NCBI GenBank assembly: GCA_021205305.1
Contig: JAJPXU010000048.1
Location: 41,218-81,280, forward strand
Length of the DNA: 40,063 nucleotides
Reading direction: 5' to 3'
Source of the DNA: Lachnospiraceae bacterium
GTDB taxonomy: Bacteria; Bacillota; Clostridia; Lachnospirales; Lachnospiraceae
How positions within the stretch are numbered: the first letter of the stretch is position 1; each line of letters starts with the position of its first letter. Shown here piece after piece: positions 27,953 to 37,044 of this stretch. A program made the position numbers and the translations under genes. Below the pieces are notes generated by a model. That model searched no databases, had not been told where the DNA came from, and saw nothing but the letters and a program-made list of their open reading frames with translations.

Positions 27953-29179
27953 ATGCTATTTAAACGTGAAAAATATTTAAAGAGAATTCGTCCCTTTTTT
28001 GATGCCGAGGATATTATCAAGGTAATTACCGGTATCCGTCGGTGCGGGAAGTCCAGCTTAATGCAAACAGTTGCGGAGGAACTGCTGGCCCGTGGAGTTA
28101 ATCCGGACAATATTATTTATCTTGACCTTGACAGCAGGAAATACAGAAAAGTCAAAACCGCCGATCAGTTGGAAACGCTAATTGAAAGTCTCATCAAAAA
28201 CAATGGCCGCAATTACCTATTCATTGATGAAGTACAGAATGTACTTGGATTCGAAGAAGTAATCAACGGTTTCCGCACTGACGGCGGATTCTCCATTTTC
28301 ATCACCGGTTCCAATTCTTACCTGCTCAGCGGTGAACTGATTACTAAACTCACCGGACGCTATCTGGAATTTGAACTGTTCACACTAAGCTATGATGAAT
28401 ACTTGCAGTTCAAGCAGTTTTATCAGAAACCAATCCTTCTAAATCCGACCATGGAATTCAACCGGTATATTCTGGAAGGAGGATTTCCCAGAACGATTGC
28501 CATCGACGATGACCGTGCAAAACAAACCTATGTTGCAGGAGTCATTCAGGAAATTTTTGAGAAAGACATCAGACGACGAATTAAAATTAAGGACATCGCG
28601 GCCTTTGATGCTGTAAGAGATTATCTCATCAACAATTTCGGTGCAACCACCAGCATTAAAAGTCTGACAGATGCGTTAGTTAAAAACGGAATCAAAACCA
28701 CCAGAGCCACAGTATCCAAATATGTCCAGGCTCTGACGGACGCTAAAATTCTTTATGAATGCAATCGTTTCGACATGAAGTCCAAAAAATCTCTAGCCGG
28801 CGCGAAAAAGTATTATCTGGCCGATCTGAGTCTGTATTTCTCCCGGAACACGGACAATCGGATCAATTACGGTCCTGCGTTAGAAAACATTGTCTATCTC
28901 TATGCCCGCAGTCTGGACTATGCCATCAGTGTAGGACGAATCGGAAAACTTGAGTGTGATTTTATCTTCCGGAGTCCTGCCGGGGACTATTCCTATATGC
29001 AAGTGGCCTATACAATCCTGCTCAGTCAGGAAACGGAAGATAAGGAATATCGTCCACTGGAAGAAATTCGGGACAACTATACTAAATATGTAGGAACAAC
29101 AGATTATGTGTTGCAGAAGCGCAATGGCATCCGGCACATTAATCTGATTGACCACATGGCGTCGTGTGAAATATTCTGA
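27953..29179 (+). CDS. AAA-family ATPase with DUF4143 (AAA_14-type)
   Basis: ITGIRRCGKSSLMQTV Walker A, YLFIDEVQNV Walker B, GSNSYLLSGELITKLTGRYLEFEL, C-terminal nuclease-like DUF4143 region. Confidence 0.88.
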   Translation: MLFKREKYLKRIRPFFDAEDIIKVITGIRRCGKSSLMQTVAEELLARGVNPDNIIYLDLDSRKYRKVKTADQLETLIESLIKNNGRNYLFIDEVQNVLGFEEVINGFRTDGGFSIFITGSNSYLLSGELITKLTGRYLEFELFTLSYDEYLQFKQFYQKPILLNPTMEFNRYILEGGFPRTIAIDDDRAKQTYVAGVIQEIFEKDIRRRIKIKDIAAFDAVRDYLINNFGATTSIKSLTDALVKNGIKTTRATVSKYVQALTDAKILYECNRFDMKSKKSLAGAKKYYLADLSLYFSRNTDNRINYGPALENIVYLYARSLDYAISVGRIGKLECDFIFRSPAGDYSYMQVAYTILLSQETEDKEYRPLEEIRDNYTKYVGTTDYVLQKRNGIRHINLIDHMASCEIF

Positions 29180-29200
29180 AAATCAGGTATTGCTAATTAT

Positions 29201-30736
29201 TTACTCCTCCAGAACCTTCTTATAAGGTGCAACCATACCTTCCGTCATCTGCTTCCCTGCTTTGGCGCGCAGCTTTGGATTGTTCATCAGGGCACCCACC
29301 AGCATCATCAGAAGAATCTGTCCCTTCTTCTTCTGCGGGAAATCATAAATGCCGTGCTTTTTATAAAACTGGTGATCCGCTCTCATAAAGCCACGCATAA
29401 CATAAATCAGATCACGGAATATTTTCATGCCGCCCACGCCGTAAAAGTTCTGCGGCTGGACATACCCATGGCGCAGTGCGTAAATCAGCCGCGCATTCAT
29501 CTTTTTGATTTCCTCTGAATTAGCAGCCATACCGCAAAGAAAATTGTGACCAACCTCACAGCGCGCCTCAATCACCATGCGCAGATTATCCTCTGCTTCC
29601 AGGTTACCGGCAATCAGATACCCCATCGGCATCCCCATCGTAACCGTGCGGTGCCCATTACAGAACTGCCGGTCATCATAAAGCTTAAAGCGAGTCCCCA
29701 TCGAATGATCCTGAATCGTAAACGCATAAACAATCGCGTCCGCACTTTGAATCTGTTCCCGCAGCATTTCGGCAAATCCATCCTTATAAATACAGGTGCC
29801 GTCCGCCGCACAATGGAAGCAGCTGATGCACCCTCCCTGAAACGGAAACTCCTCTATATTAATCACGCGGGCAGGATACGGACAGACAGACTGAAAATCA
29901 GCAATCATCGCAGAAAGAACGGAATCACCCGGTTTTATAGAAGCTACAATCACGATATCCTTATTTCTGGTTCCTGCTTTTATCCCTGTCCTTCCCTTTC
30001 TTGTTTTCGTTTTCTTTATTGCTGCTGTTTTCTTTGCCCCTGGTTCGTCCTGTTTTTCTGCGGTCTGTTTCTTCATCTGCCAGGGAGCTTCCACGCTTTT
30101 CTTCTCAGTATCCGCATCTGAAAGTCGGTCTTCCGGCTCATCCATCACCTGGCCGTTGTTTGTATATGCATTTACAGCAGCATTCTGCTCTTCTCCCGAT
30201 AGAGCAGAGCTTCCCATCGTTTTTTCTGAAATAGCAGGAACCGAGGCAGGCTCATAAAGATCATGTTGTACACAATACTCCACATACTTCCAAAACTTTC
30301 TCGCATCTAGCTGTCCCTGTTTTGTCGGCAGATCTTCCATATCCGCTGACAATCCCTTAATATATTTAAGACCAAAGTCCGCACAGTTGTCCTGGATAAA
30401 ACGATGCGCTGTCACATCAAAAAAGTGCTTAGAAGTTGTAATCTGCGTCGCAAACTTTCCGGAGACATCGCATTCGCTCTCCTTCATTAATCGAATAAAA
30501 CGATGCAGCTGTGCCGGAGCCAGAAACGTATACACCGGATAGCAAAACACAATCAGATCCGCCCACTCCAGAGCTTTCACCGCCGATGACATATCTTTCT
30601 CGAAAGAGCGAGTTTTCTGACCAACATCCAGTATTTCATACGAATGCTCTGGATATTGTTTCTGTAAATACAGACAGGTATGTAGTGTAATGCTATTTTT
30701 TCCCTTTGGGGAACCGTTTAAAATTAATACGTTCAT
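29201..30736 (-). CDS. fusion of two flavodoxin-like/NAD(P)H-dependent FMN reductase domains
   Basis: Domain 1 MNVLILNGSPKGKNSITLHTC...VFCYPVYTF; domain 2 IVIVASIKPGDSV...GCISCFHCAADGTCIYKD; Lys/Thr-rich linker. Start at 30736 with gggaga RBS. Confidence 0.75.
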   Translation of the reverse strand: MNVLILNGSPKGKNSITLHTCLYLQKQYPEHSYEILDVGQKTRSFEKDMSSAVKALEWADLIVFCYPVYTFLAPAQLHRFIRLMKESECDVSGKFATQITTSKHFFDVTAHRFIQDNCADFGLKYIKGLSADMEDLPTKQGQLDARKFWKYVEYCVQHDLYEPASVPAISEKTMGSSALSGEEQNAAVNAYTNNGQVMDEPEDRLSDADTEKKSVEAPWQMKKQTAEKQDEPGAKKTAAIKKTKTRKGRTGIKAGTRNKDIVIVASIKPGDSVLSAMIADFQSVCPYPARVINIEEFPFQGGCISCFHCAADGTCIYKDGFAEMLREQIQSADAIVYAFTIQDHSMGTRFKLYDDRQFCNGHRTVTMGMPMGYLIAGNLEAEDNLRMVIEARCEVGHNFLCGMAANSEEIKKMNARLIYALRHGYVQPQNFYGVGGMKIFRDLIYVMRGFMRADHQFYKKHGIYDFPQKKKGQILLMMLVGALMNNPKLRAKAGKQMTEGMVAPYKKVLEE

Positions 30737-30833
30737 AACTATCTCCCTAATTTTTTTTATTCTGTCCATGCGTGTGTATATGCCATTTATGAAAGTCGTC
30801 CACAAATGGCAATATTGTATCGTTTGTCACTAA

Positions 30834-31001
30834 TCAATATTCCATTGTCGCAAAAAATACAGTTCTCTTGTCTTTACAAAATTCGTTAATTAATGTCGTT
30901 TTACCTACTCTCCACCACCCATAAACAGTGGCCACTTCAAGCTTATCGCTTTTGTACATGGTATTTAGCCGTTTTAATTTCTTCTCTCTCCCAATAAACA
31001 T
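30834..31001 (-). pseudogene. N-terminal remnant of an AAA ATPase (archaeal-type ATPase/DUF234-like)
   Basis: Minus strand reads MFIGREKKLKRLNTMYKSDKLEVATVYGWWRVGKTTLINEFCKDKRTVFFATMEY* (55 aa); Walker A present but the remaining domains are absent. Confidence 0.75.
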
Positions 31002-31136
31002 TCCATGTCTCCTATGACTTTCCTAGGGACACAAACACCGTTTCAAAACACTTCATTACGATATACTTCATTATAATGACGTTCATTTGTCAAGAGAAAT
31101 TCTAGCGATACAGCTTATAAGCCATCCTCATAAATC

Positions 31137-31541
31137 TTACTCATCCTCAACTCCTCTAACCTTTTCATACAAAGTCTTCTCCAAATCACTCAAAGCCGGG
31201 ATAAAGCTGTCACGAATTAGAAGCAGCATTTCGCTTGCCTCGTCTTCATCATATACTTGAGCAATCATGTTGCGCTTCTTTAACATCGTAAGCCACACAC
31301 TGTCGTCATTGACAAACCCAGTCTTATAACCCAGCTGCAGGATTTCGCGTGGTGAACCCGTTTCCGCGCTTTCCACACCATGCAACCTTAACGCCGCTTG
31401 CAAGGCTTTCCACGCAAGCTCAAAAGATATGTTGAATTGGCCGATAACTCCTGTTCTATATATAACATCATTATCAGCCATCGTAAAATCAGCTTCCTTC
31501 AAATCACTTAAGCAATTCGAAAAATTATCAAGCTTCTTCAT
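31137..31541 (-). CDS. HEPN-family protein (HI0074/nucleotidyltransferase substrate-binding type), candidate toxin of MNT-HEPN pair
   Basis: GVIGQFNISFELAWKALQAAL, GSPREILQLGYKTGFV, RNMIAQVYDED; overlaps the MNT gene. Confidence 0.88.
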   Translation of the reverse strand: MKKLDNFSNCLSDLKEADFTMADNDVIYRTGVIGQFNISFELAWKALQAALRLHGVESAETGSPREILQLGYKTGFVNDDSVWLTMLKKRNMIAQVYDEDEASEMLLLIRDSFIPALSDLEKTLYEKVRGVEDE

Positions 31542-31824
31542 AAATCAAAACCCCATCCCTCTCAATTTCATGCTCTAATTCTTCGCTTATTCCTTTATCA
31601 AGATCTATGATATCGAACATAAGCAGCGTATGGGAGCACTCCTCTAGATCTAAATATAATCCTGTCACATCACCGCCGCTGACTGCAATATCGATGTCAC
31701 TTCTTTCTGTATGTGTACCTCTTGCCCGCGAGCCAAAAAGTATAACCTTTTTGACAGCACGTTGCTTGGCAAATCGGCAAATGTCTCTTCGAACTTTGTC
31801 AGGAATATTATATTTCATACCCAA
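31528..31824 (-). CDS. minimal nucleotidyltransferase (MNT) antitoxin-type protein
   Basis: KKVILFGSRARGTHTERSDIDIAVSGG. Confidence 0.9.
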   Translation of the reverse strand: MGMKYNIPDKVRRDICRFAKQRAVKKVILFGSRARGTHTERSDIDIAVSGGDVTGLYLDLEECSHTLLMFDIIDLDKGISEELEHEIERDGVLIYEEA

Positions 31825-32760
31825 TCGCCCCCAACTTCTTCCTTATTTCATCCTCCAACTCATGCGACTTTGCAAACATCTCAGAAAGCTCCGATGTAAG
31901 CCGTGTCATTTTCTCCTCGAACGGCTCGCCATCGTCCTCCTGCTCCTCAATGCCAACATAACGTCCAGGTGTCAGAATGTAATCCTGCTTTGCAATATCC
32001 TGCGTAGTTGCTACTGCGCAAAAGCCTTTCACATTTTCCAGAGTGCCATTTTGAAAAGCGGTAAAGGTATCCGCAATTTTCGCAATATCCTCATCGGTAA
32101 AGTCACGGTGCTTTCTATCCACCATATATCCCATCTTACGAGCATCAATAAACAGCGTCTTACCTTTCTGTTTTTTGCCCTTCGTAATGAACCAAAGCGT
32201 TACAGGAATAGTCACGCTATAGAAAAGCTGCGTCGGCATCGCAACGATACCCTCAACCAAGTCATCTTCAATAATATTCTTTCTAATTTCGCCCTCACCG
32301 GAGGACTGCGTGGACAGTGCGCCGGTGGCAAGCACCAGACCAAGTCTTCCGTTCGGTGCGAGATGGTGAATCATGTGCTGAATCCATGCATAGTTGGCGT
32401 TCCCGGCTGGAGGAGTTCCGTACTTCCAGCGTTTGTCTTCCTTCAGCTTGTCCTGTCCCCAGTTTGAGAGGTTGAATGGCGGATTTGCCATAATAAAATC
32501 CGCTTTCAGGGTAGGATGTAAATCGTTAAAAAAGTGTCCGCCTGATACGGACCGAGGTCTGCGTCGATGCCACGGATTGCCATGTTCATCTTTGCCATTT
32601 TCCATGTATCAGCATTAGACTCTTGACCATATACAGAAACAACACCGCGATTGTTGCTGCGAGCTTGTACATACCAAGCACTCTGTACGAACATACCCCC
32701 AGAACCACAACAGGGATCTATCCGGACGCTATCTTTGATACAAACACTATCTGTGCAAGT
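31808..32760 (-). pseudogene. type I restriction-modification N-6 adenine DNA methyltransferase (HsdM), 5'-truncated and frameshifted
   Basis: Frame 1 DPCCGSGGMFVQSAW...GIDADLGPYQADTF, frame 2 FFNDLHPTLKADFIMANPPFNLSNWGQDKL; break at A6 tract 32528-32533; no N-terminal HsdM domain upstream. Confidence 0.85.
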
Positions 32761-32914
32761 AGGGCAAAAGCCGCCAGAAAAGCCCGGAAAACGGGCATTT
32801 TCGCAGGATTCCGTGCCGAAAAAAGCGAAGAGAAGCCCGCTGGCTGATGCTATTGGATTGTAATCATATGCTGCTGCCGACATCGGTTTTGTCCCCACCT
32901 TTCCGTAAGAATGA

Positions 32915-33011
32915 GCTATTGCCAAAAAGTACAGGCTATTGCCAAATTATATAGCTAATGCCAAAAGGTATGAGCTATCGCCAAATGGTTTAGCTACCGC
33001 CAAAAGGTATC
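32915..33011. repeat. five-unit 19/20-nt direct repeat array
   Basis: GCTAnyGCCAAAnnnTAnn units start at 32915, 32935, 32954, 32974, 32993 (spacings 20,19,20,19). Confidence 0.85.
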
Positions 33012-33020
33012 ATCAAGTAA

Positions 33021-34867
33021 TCAAGTTGCATCGCTTTCCTTCTTCTGAATGAGTTCGTATGCTTCTTCCTCTGAGATTTCATGAATTTCATTCATGATAG
33101 AAGAGTTCCCAAAACCATATGGAGAATCCGGTGGTTCCGTGGAATCATATCCATGAAGCCTGTCCATAATCTCACATTTATCATCAGCTTTCCATTCTCC
33201 GTCCTGATAAAGATAATATTCCCCGGATTCCATTTTCCCGACAAGAGAATCGTTAATCAGATAATATTTCTTCTCCGACTGACACTCCGTACTAACATGT
33301 TCATCTGTTTGTGAAACATTATGTTCCTCATCTGCTCCAAGGCGCTTTAATGCCTCCTGCGCGTTTTCTTCTCCCTGCTCAGCCGCTGCCTTATAATATT
33401 TCTTTGCCATTTCTATATCGGGTTCTCCGATATCTCCATTCTCATAAAACCAGCCTATGTTTGTATAGGCAAGCCAATCTCCCAGCCTGGCAGCTTCTTG
33501 ATAATAATCCAGTGCAGCGTTGATATCTTTTTTACACCTTGCCCTTTCGCATACATTGCACCCAGCTGATTAAAACAATACGCGTCATCCGCCAGTGCTC
33601 CACGCCTGTAATACCGTTTTGCCTGTTCATAATCTTTCGACCTTCCCAGACCTTCTTGATAATATAATCCGACATAGAAGCACGCACCTTCATATCCTTC
33701 ATCTGCAAGCTGTTTGAAAATTGGAAAAGCTTTTTTGTAATTTTTTCTGGTTCCATGTCCCCAGTGATAACAATTTGCATAATTGAAGAGTCCTTTGTCA
33801 TCACCGGATTCAGCTGCTTTTTTATACCATTTAAAACACTCTTTGTAATCTGGTTCTCCTAACTCTCCATACTCATATATGTTGCCCAGATTTATCATTG
33901 CTGTCGTATTACCAGCATCAGCTGCTTTTTCGTAGATTTCTATAGCCTTCCGGACGTCTTTCTCTATTCCAAATCCGTTTTGATACATCCAGGCAAGATT
34001 TGAAAGTCCCTGATTGTCCCCTGCTTTTCCTGCTAATTGATAAAATTGAAGAGCAGCTTTATAATCCTGTTCAACGAATGTTCCTTTTTCACATGCATAG
34101 CCTAACTGTGTCAGAAGTTCCGCTTCTCCTTTACTCCAACTCCAGTTCTCTTTTGCTTTTATTGAAATAGTCGGTGCAATATCCTGCATGAGGTATTTTT
34201 CCTGAACATAAGGAACAAATTTCAAATCTTCCTCTCCAACACTTATCATTATTATATTGCCATTTTCTTCTGTAACATACTTTGCCAGTAAAACTATCGG
34301 GTAAGAGCTTCTGTATATTGAATGATATAAAACCAAATAATGGTTGTTATCTTCACTTACTGCAATACTGTCAATTCCGACATTATCCATTTCTGTAGAA
34401 AACAGCTTCGCAATAACTTCTGGCTTATCCCACCGGATCGGGAGCACACTGATTTGAGACTTTCCGTCTTTCAATCCTACAGCAAAAACGTCATTTCCAT
34501 TTTCATTCGAGTTTTTTACCACGAAATTAGTAACTCCTTCCTCTGATTTGACATCCAGCTTCTTTGTTGTACCTCCCAATATCTCATCCATAAACTCATC
34601 AACACTGTAATTTCTATCGTCAACACAGGAATGTTTACAAGCTCTGTTGATCATTCCAAAACGCTTCAACTCTACATTAACGAGAATACCCGGATAATTA
34701 TCATTCCAAGCTACACACCGGAAGCCTTTTCTTTTCAAAATTTCTTTAAATTCTTCCCGCTTCGCTTTATCACGCTCTAAGACCATATAAGGCAAACTTT
34801 TTCGTTCTTCCCAATATGCGCCTTTGCAGTTCTCGCGATAATGCTCATAATAAACTTCCATTAGCAT
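33021..34867 (-). CDS. Sel1-repeat (TPR-like) protein, split into two ORFs (34867-33455 and 33410-33021 frames) by a frame break at 33527-33533
   Basis: Repeats such as AANQGLSNLAWMYQNGFGIEKDVRKAIEIYEKAADAG; across the break the other frame continues D-I-N-A-A-L-D-Y-Y-Q-E-A-A-R-L-G-D-W-L-A-Y-T-N-I-G-W, a Sel1 repeat. Confidence 0.75.
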
Positions 34868-34940
34868 CTGATATATACCTTTTTCTTTCAGTCTCCGCGT
34901 CTTTCAATTCAGCAGCTTTTTCATAATATTCCCTATGTTT
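34845..34940 (-). pseudogene. Sel1-like fragment in frame directly after the ADPRG stop
   Basis: KHREYYEKAAELKDAETERKRYISDANGSLL* follows the TGA of the upstream gene in the same frame. Confidence 0.4.
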
Positions 34941-35819
34941 TCATAAATGATAGCGGCTCCGTCTCCTTGGCTCATAAAATTTCTTCCACCTTCTGAGTAC
35001 GTCTTGCAGCGGTTCATCCAGGTAGGATATCGCTTTATCCTTCATCCAATCAGGAATTCCATAGGCTGCTTCTGCGATGCTGCCGGTGATAGCGGCAAGG
35101 GTATCGCTGTCGCCACCAAGGGAGATGGCATTTCTGATGGCATCCTCAAAATCAGTACTTTCCAGGAAAGCTATGATAGCCTCCGGCACTGTCCGTTGGC
35201 AGGTTTCGTTAAACTGATAGGTCGGCCTGATTTCATCTAACGTTCTGTTCAAGTCATACCCGTATTCAGCTTCGATATGTTCCTTAATACGTTTCTTGCA
35301 TTCTGCAGGATTATCGTTGATTGGCGTTTCATAATCCCCGTAAAAGCCGCCAAAATAATAGCGGCACATGAAGATTGCATCTGCAGTCGCGAGTGCTCCT
35401 TTGACTCCCTCTGGGTGATTATGTGTTACCTCTGCAGAAAGCTTTGCACCATTTCTGCCATTTGATGGCCACATTCCGGTTCGTGCTGTAAAGCCACAGT
35501 CCATCATCCACCCACATGGGGATACCCTCATGGCCGAGCCATTTCCGAAGCTGTTATATGGTTCACGGTTTTCAGAAAAAATCCATACTCCGAAATTCCC
35601 GCCGTACCCGGCATCAGGATACATTCGACCATATTTTTTCATAGAGTCAATGAAATTATCCCGCTCACCACCGTTCATGATTGCGTCTGCTACTGCACAG
35701 GTCATAACAGTATCGTCTGTGAAAAAGCAATCATCCCGAAACAATGGGAAATCCTTTGTTTTAATATTGTTCCATTCGTAGACGGATCCTACGATGTCAC
35801 CTATAATAGCACCAAGCAT
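34941..35819 (-). CDS. ADP-ribosylglycohydrolase (DraG-like) family protein
   Basis: MLGAIIGDIVGSVYEW, CFFTDDTVMTCAVADAI, SLGGDSDTLAAITGSIAEAAYG. Confidence 0.93.
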   Translation of the reverse strand: MLGAIIGDIVGSVYEWNNIKTKDFPLFRDDCFFTDDTVMTCAVADAIMNGGERDNFIDSMKKYGRMYPDAGYGGNFGVWIFSENREPYNSFGNGSAMRVSPCGWMMDCGFTARTGMWPSNGRNGAKLSAEVTHNHPEGVKGALATADAIFMCRYYFGGFYGDYETPINDNPAECKKRIKEHIEAEYGYDLNRTLDEIRPTYQFNETCQRTVPEAIIAFLESTDFEDAIRNAISLGGDSDTLAAITGSIAEAAYGIPDWMKDKAISYLDEPLQDVLRRWKKFYEPRRRSRYHL

Positions 35820-35846
35820 TCTGTTCTACCCCCGTTTCCTCATCTA

Positions 35847-36710
35847 TCAAATGAGTTCCATTTCTCTCTGGAGTCTCTCATATTCCTTCTTAGCATCAAC
35901 GGCTTTCTTTTCTGCTACATCCAATTCAGCCTTCGTTCTAATCTCAAATACTATTTTTTCCATAAGGCTTTCGTCCGGAACACTGAGGAAACCCTTTTCA
36001 ATACCAGCGGGGTATTGAAAAAGCTTGTCCCCGGACGGGAAAGAAATGTGCAGTTTGCCATCGTAACCCTGAGCTTCTCTGGCAAACCGCTCGGCATGGA
36101 GTTTCATGATAGCCTCATTGCTTTGAACCGCATCCAATAGCTCATCGCACATATGGTAATATTTTTCGAGAGAAAAATCCGCGCCGGACCCGAAATCATC
36201 GCCAAATTCTATGCAGTTAGCCCAGTTTGTGGCTTCTGTCGACTTAAAGATATAATTCTCCCATGGCCTCCACAGATTGAGGTAGTAAATCACGTCATTT
36301 ATTTTTTGTGGATACTTCCACGAGCCGCTTTCATAGTTCTTAATCCGGCTGTTAATCTTATCCATGAATGAGAGAATGCGTCCCTGGCGGGCCACTAAAT
36401 CGCCGCCGTCATCGGAAAAGAGCTCACGAAAGCACTGGCGCACAAATTCTACTTCCGAGTCCTGTTTGAGCAACATACGGATTCCGCCTATGGGATGCAC
36501 AGACTTATTGTCTATCAGATTGGTTTTTCCTACCTCCTCCATAGCAGTCTTAAACATGGAGGCAAAGTCATCCGCATCAATGTCCCAATACTTCACGAAA
36601 TGGCTCTCGACACGCCATTTATAGCCCTCGTCATGAGAATCAAGAGCATTCAGATCATCAAAACGGTTGATGTACTGTTCAAAAACACTTGAAAGGTTTT
36701 CGTTATTCAT
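35847..36710 (-). CDS. hypothetical protein, possibly related to N-terminal domains of McrB-like ATPases
   Basis: 287 aa, HDEGYKWRVESHFVKYWDIDADDFASMFKTAM...; tight spacing with neighbours. Confidence 0.5.
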   Translation of the reverse strand: MNNENLSSVFEQYINRFDDLNALDSHDEGYKWRVESHFVKYWDIDADDFASMFKTAMEEVGKTNLIDNKSVHPIGGIRMLLKQDSEVEFVRQCFRELFSDDGGDLVARQGRILSFMDKINSRIKNYESGSWKYPQKINDVIYYLNLWRPWENYIFKSTEATNWANCIEFGDDFGSGADFSLEKYYHMCDELLDAVQSNEAIMKLHAERFAREAQGYDGKLHISFPSGDKLFQYPAGIEKGFLSVPDESLMEKIVFEIRTKAELDVAEKKAVDAKKEYERLQREMELI

Positions 36711-36771
36711 GCTGCGCCTCCATTTCCAGAAATGTCAAACCCTCACTGGAATCCCAAATCTTGTACTTCAT
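36703..36771 (-). CDS. possible 22-aa small ORF overlapping the start of the 287-aa gene
   Basis: MKYKIWDSSEGLTFLEMEAQHE*; AAAGGG upstream; overlaps the downstream ATG. Confidence 0.3.
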   Translation of the reverse strand: MKYKIWDSSEGLTFLEMEAQHE

Positions 36772-36777
36772 AACCCT

Positions 36778-37044
36778 TTAAAACCATGCACTATGCATCT
36801 CTGATAAAAACTCTTCAGTTATTGGAAAGCCGGAGGACTCTCCAATTACAGAGTCAATTCCACAATATGGACATATAGCGGTTCCGCGGCGGTCACAGCC
36901 ATTGTCCTCAACTATCCATTCCTTAATTTCAGACGGTTTGAATATCTTAAGGCAGTAAAAACATCCGCAGATAGAATCTTTCTCTAATTCAGGCTTATGA
37001 TTATTGCTATACGTGTGAGCCGTGTTATAATCAAACTTCTTCAT
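36778..37044 (-). CDS. small protein with two CxxC motifs (probable zinc ribbon)
   Basis: 88 aa, CGCFYCLKIFKPSEIKEW...AICPYCGIDSVIG. Confidence 0.6.
   Translation of the reverse strand: MKKFDYNTAHTYSNNHKPELEKDSICGCFYCLKIFKPSEIKEWIVEDNGCDRRGTAICPYCGIDSVIGESSGFPITEEFLSEMHSAWF

Noticed and set aside
32394-32863. Plus-strand ORFs of 70-74 aa in the hsdM region
   Set aside because: Antisense to recognisable HsdM sequence; no independent support.
32915-33011. CRISPR or minisatellite coding repeat
   Set aside because: 19-20-nt units with no spacers and no consistent reading frame; better fits transposon-end or binding repeats.
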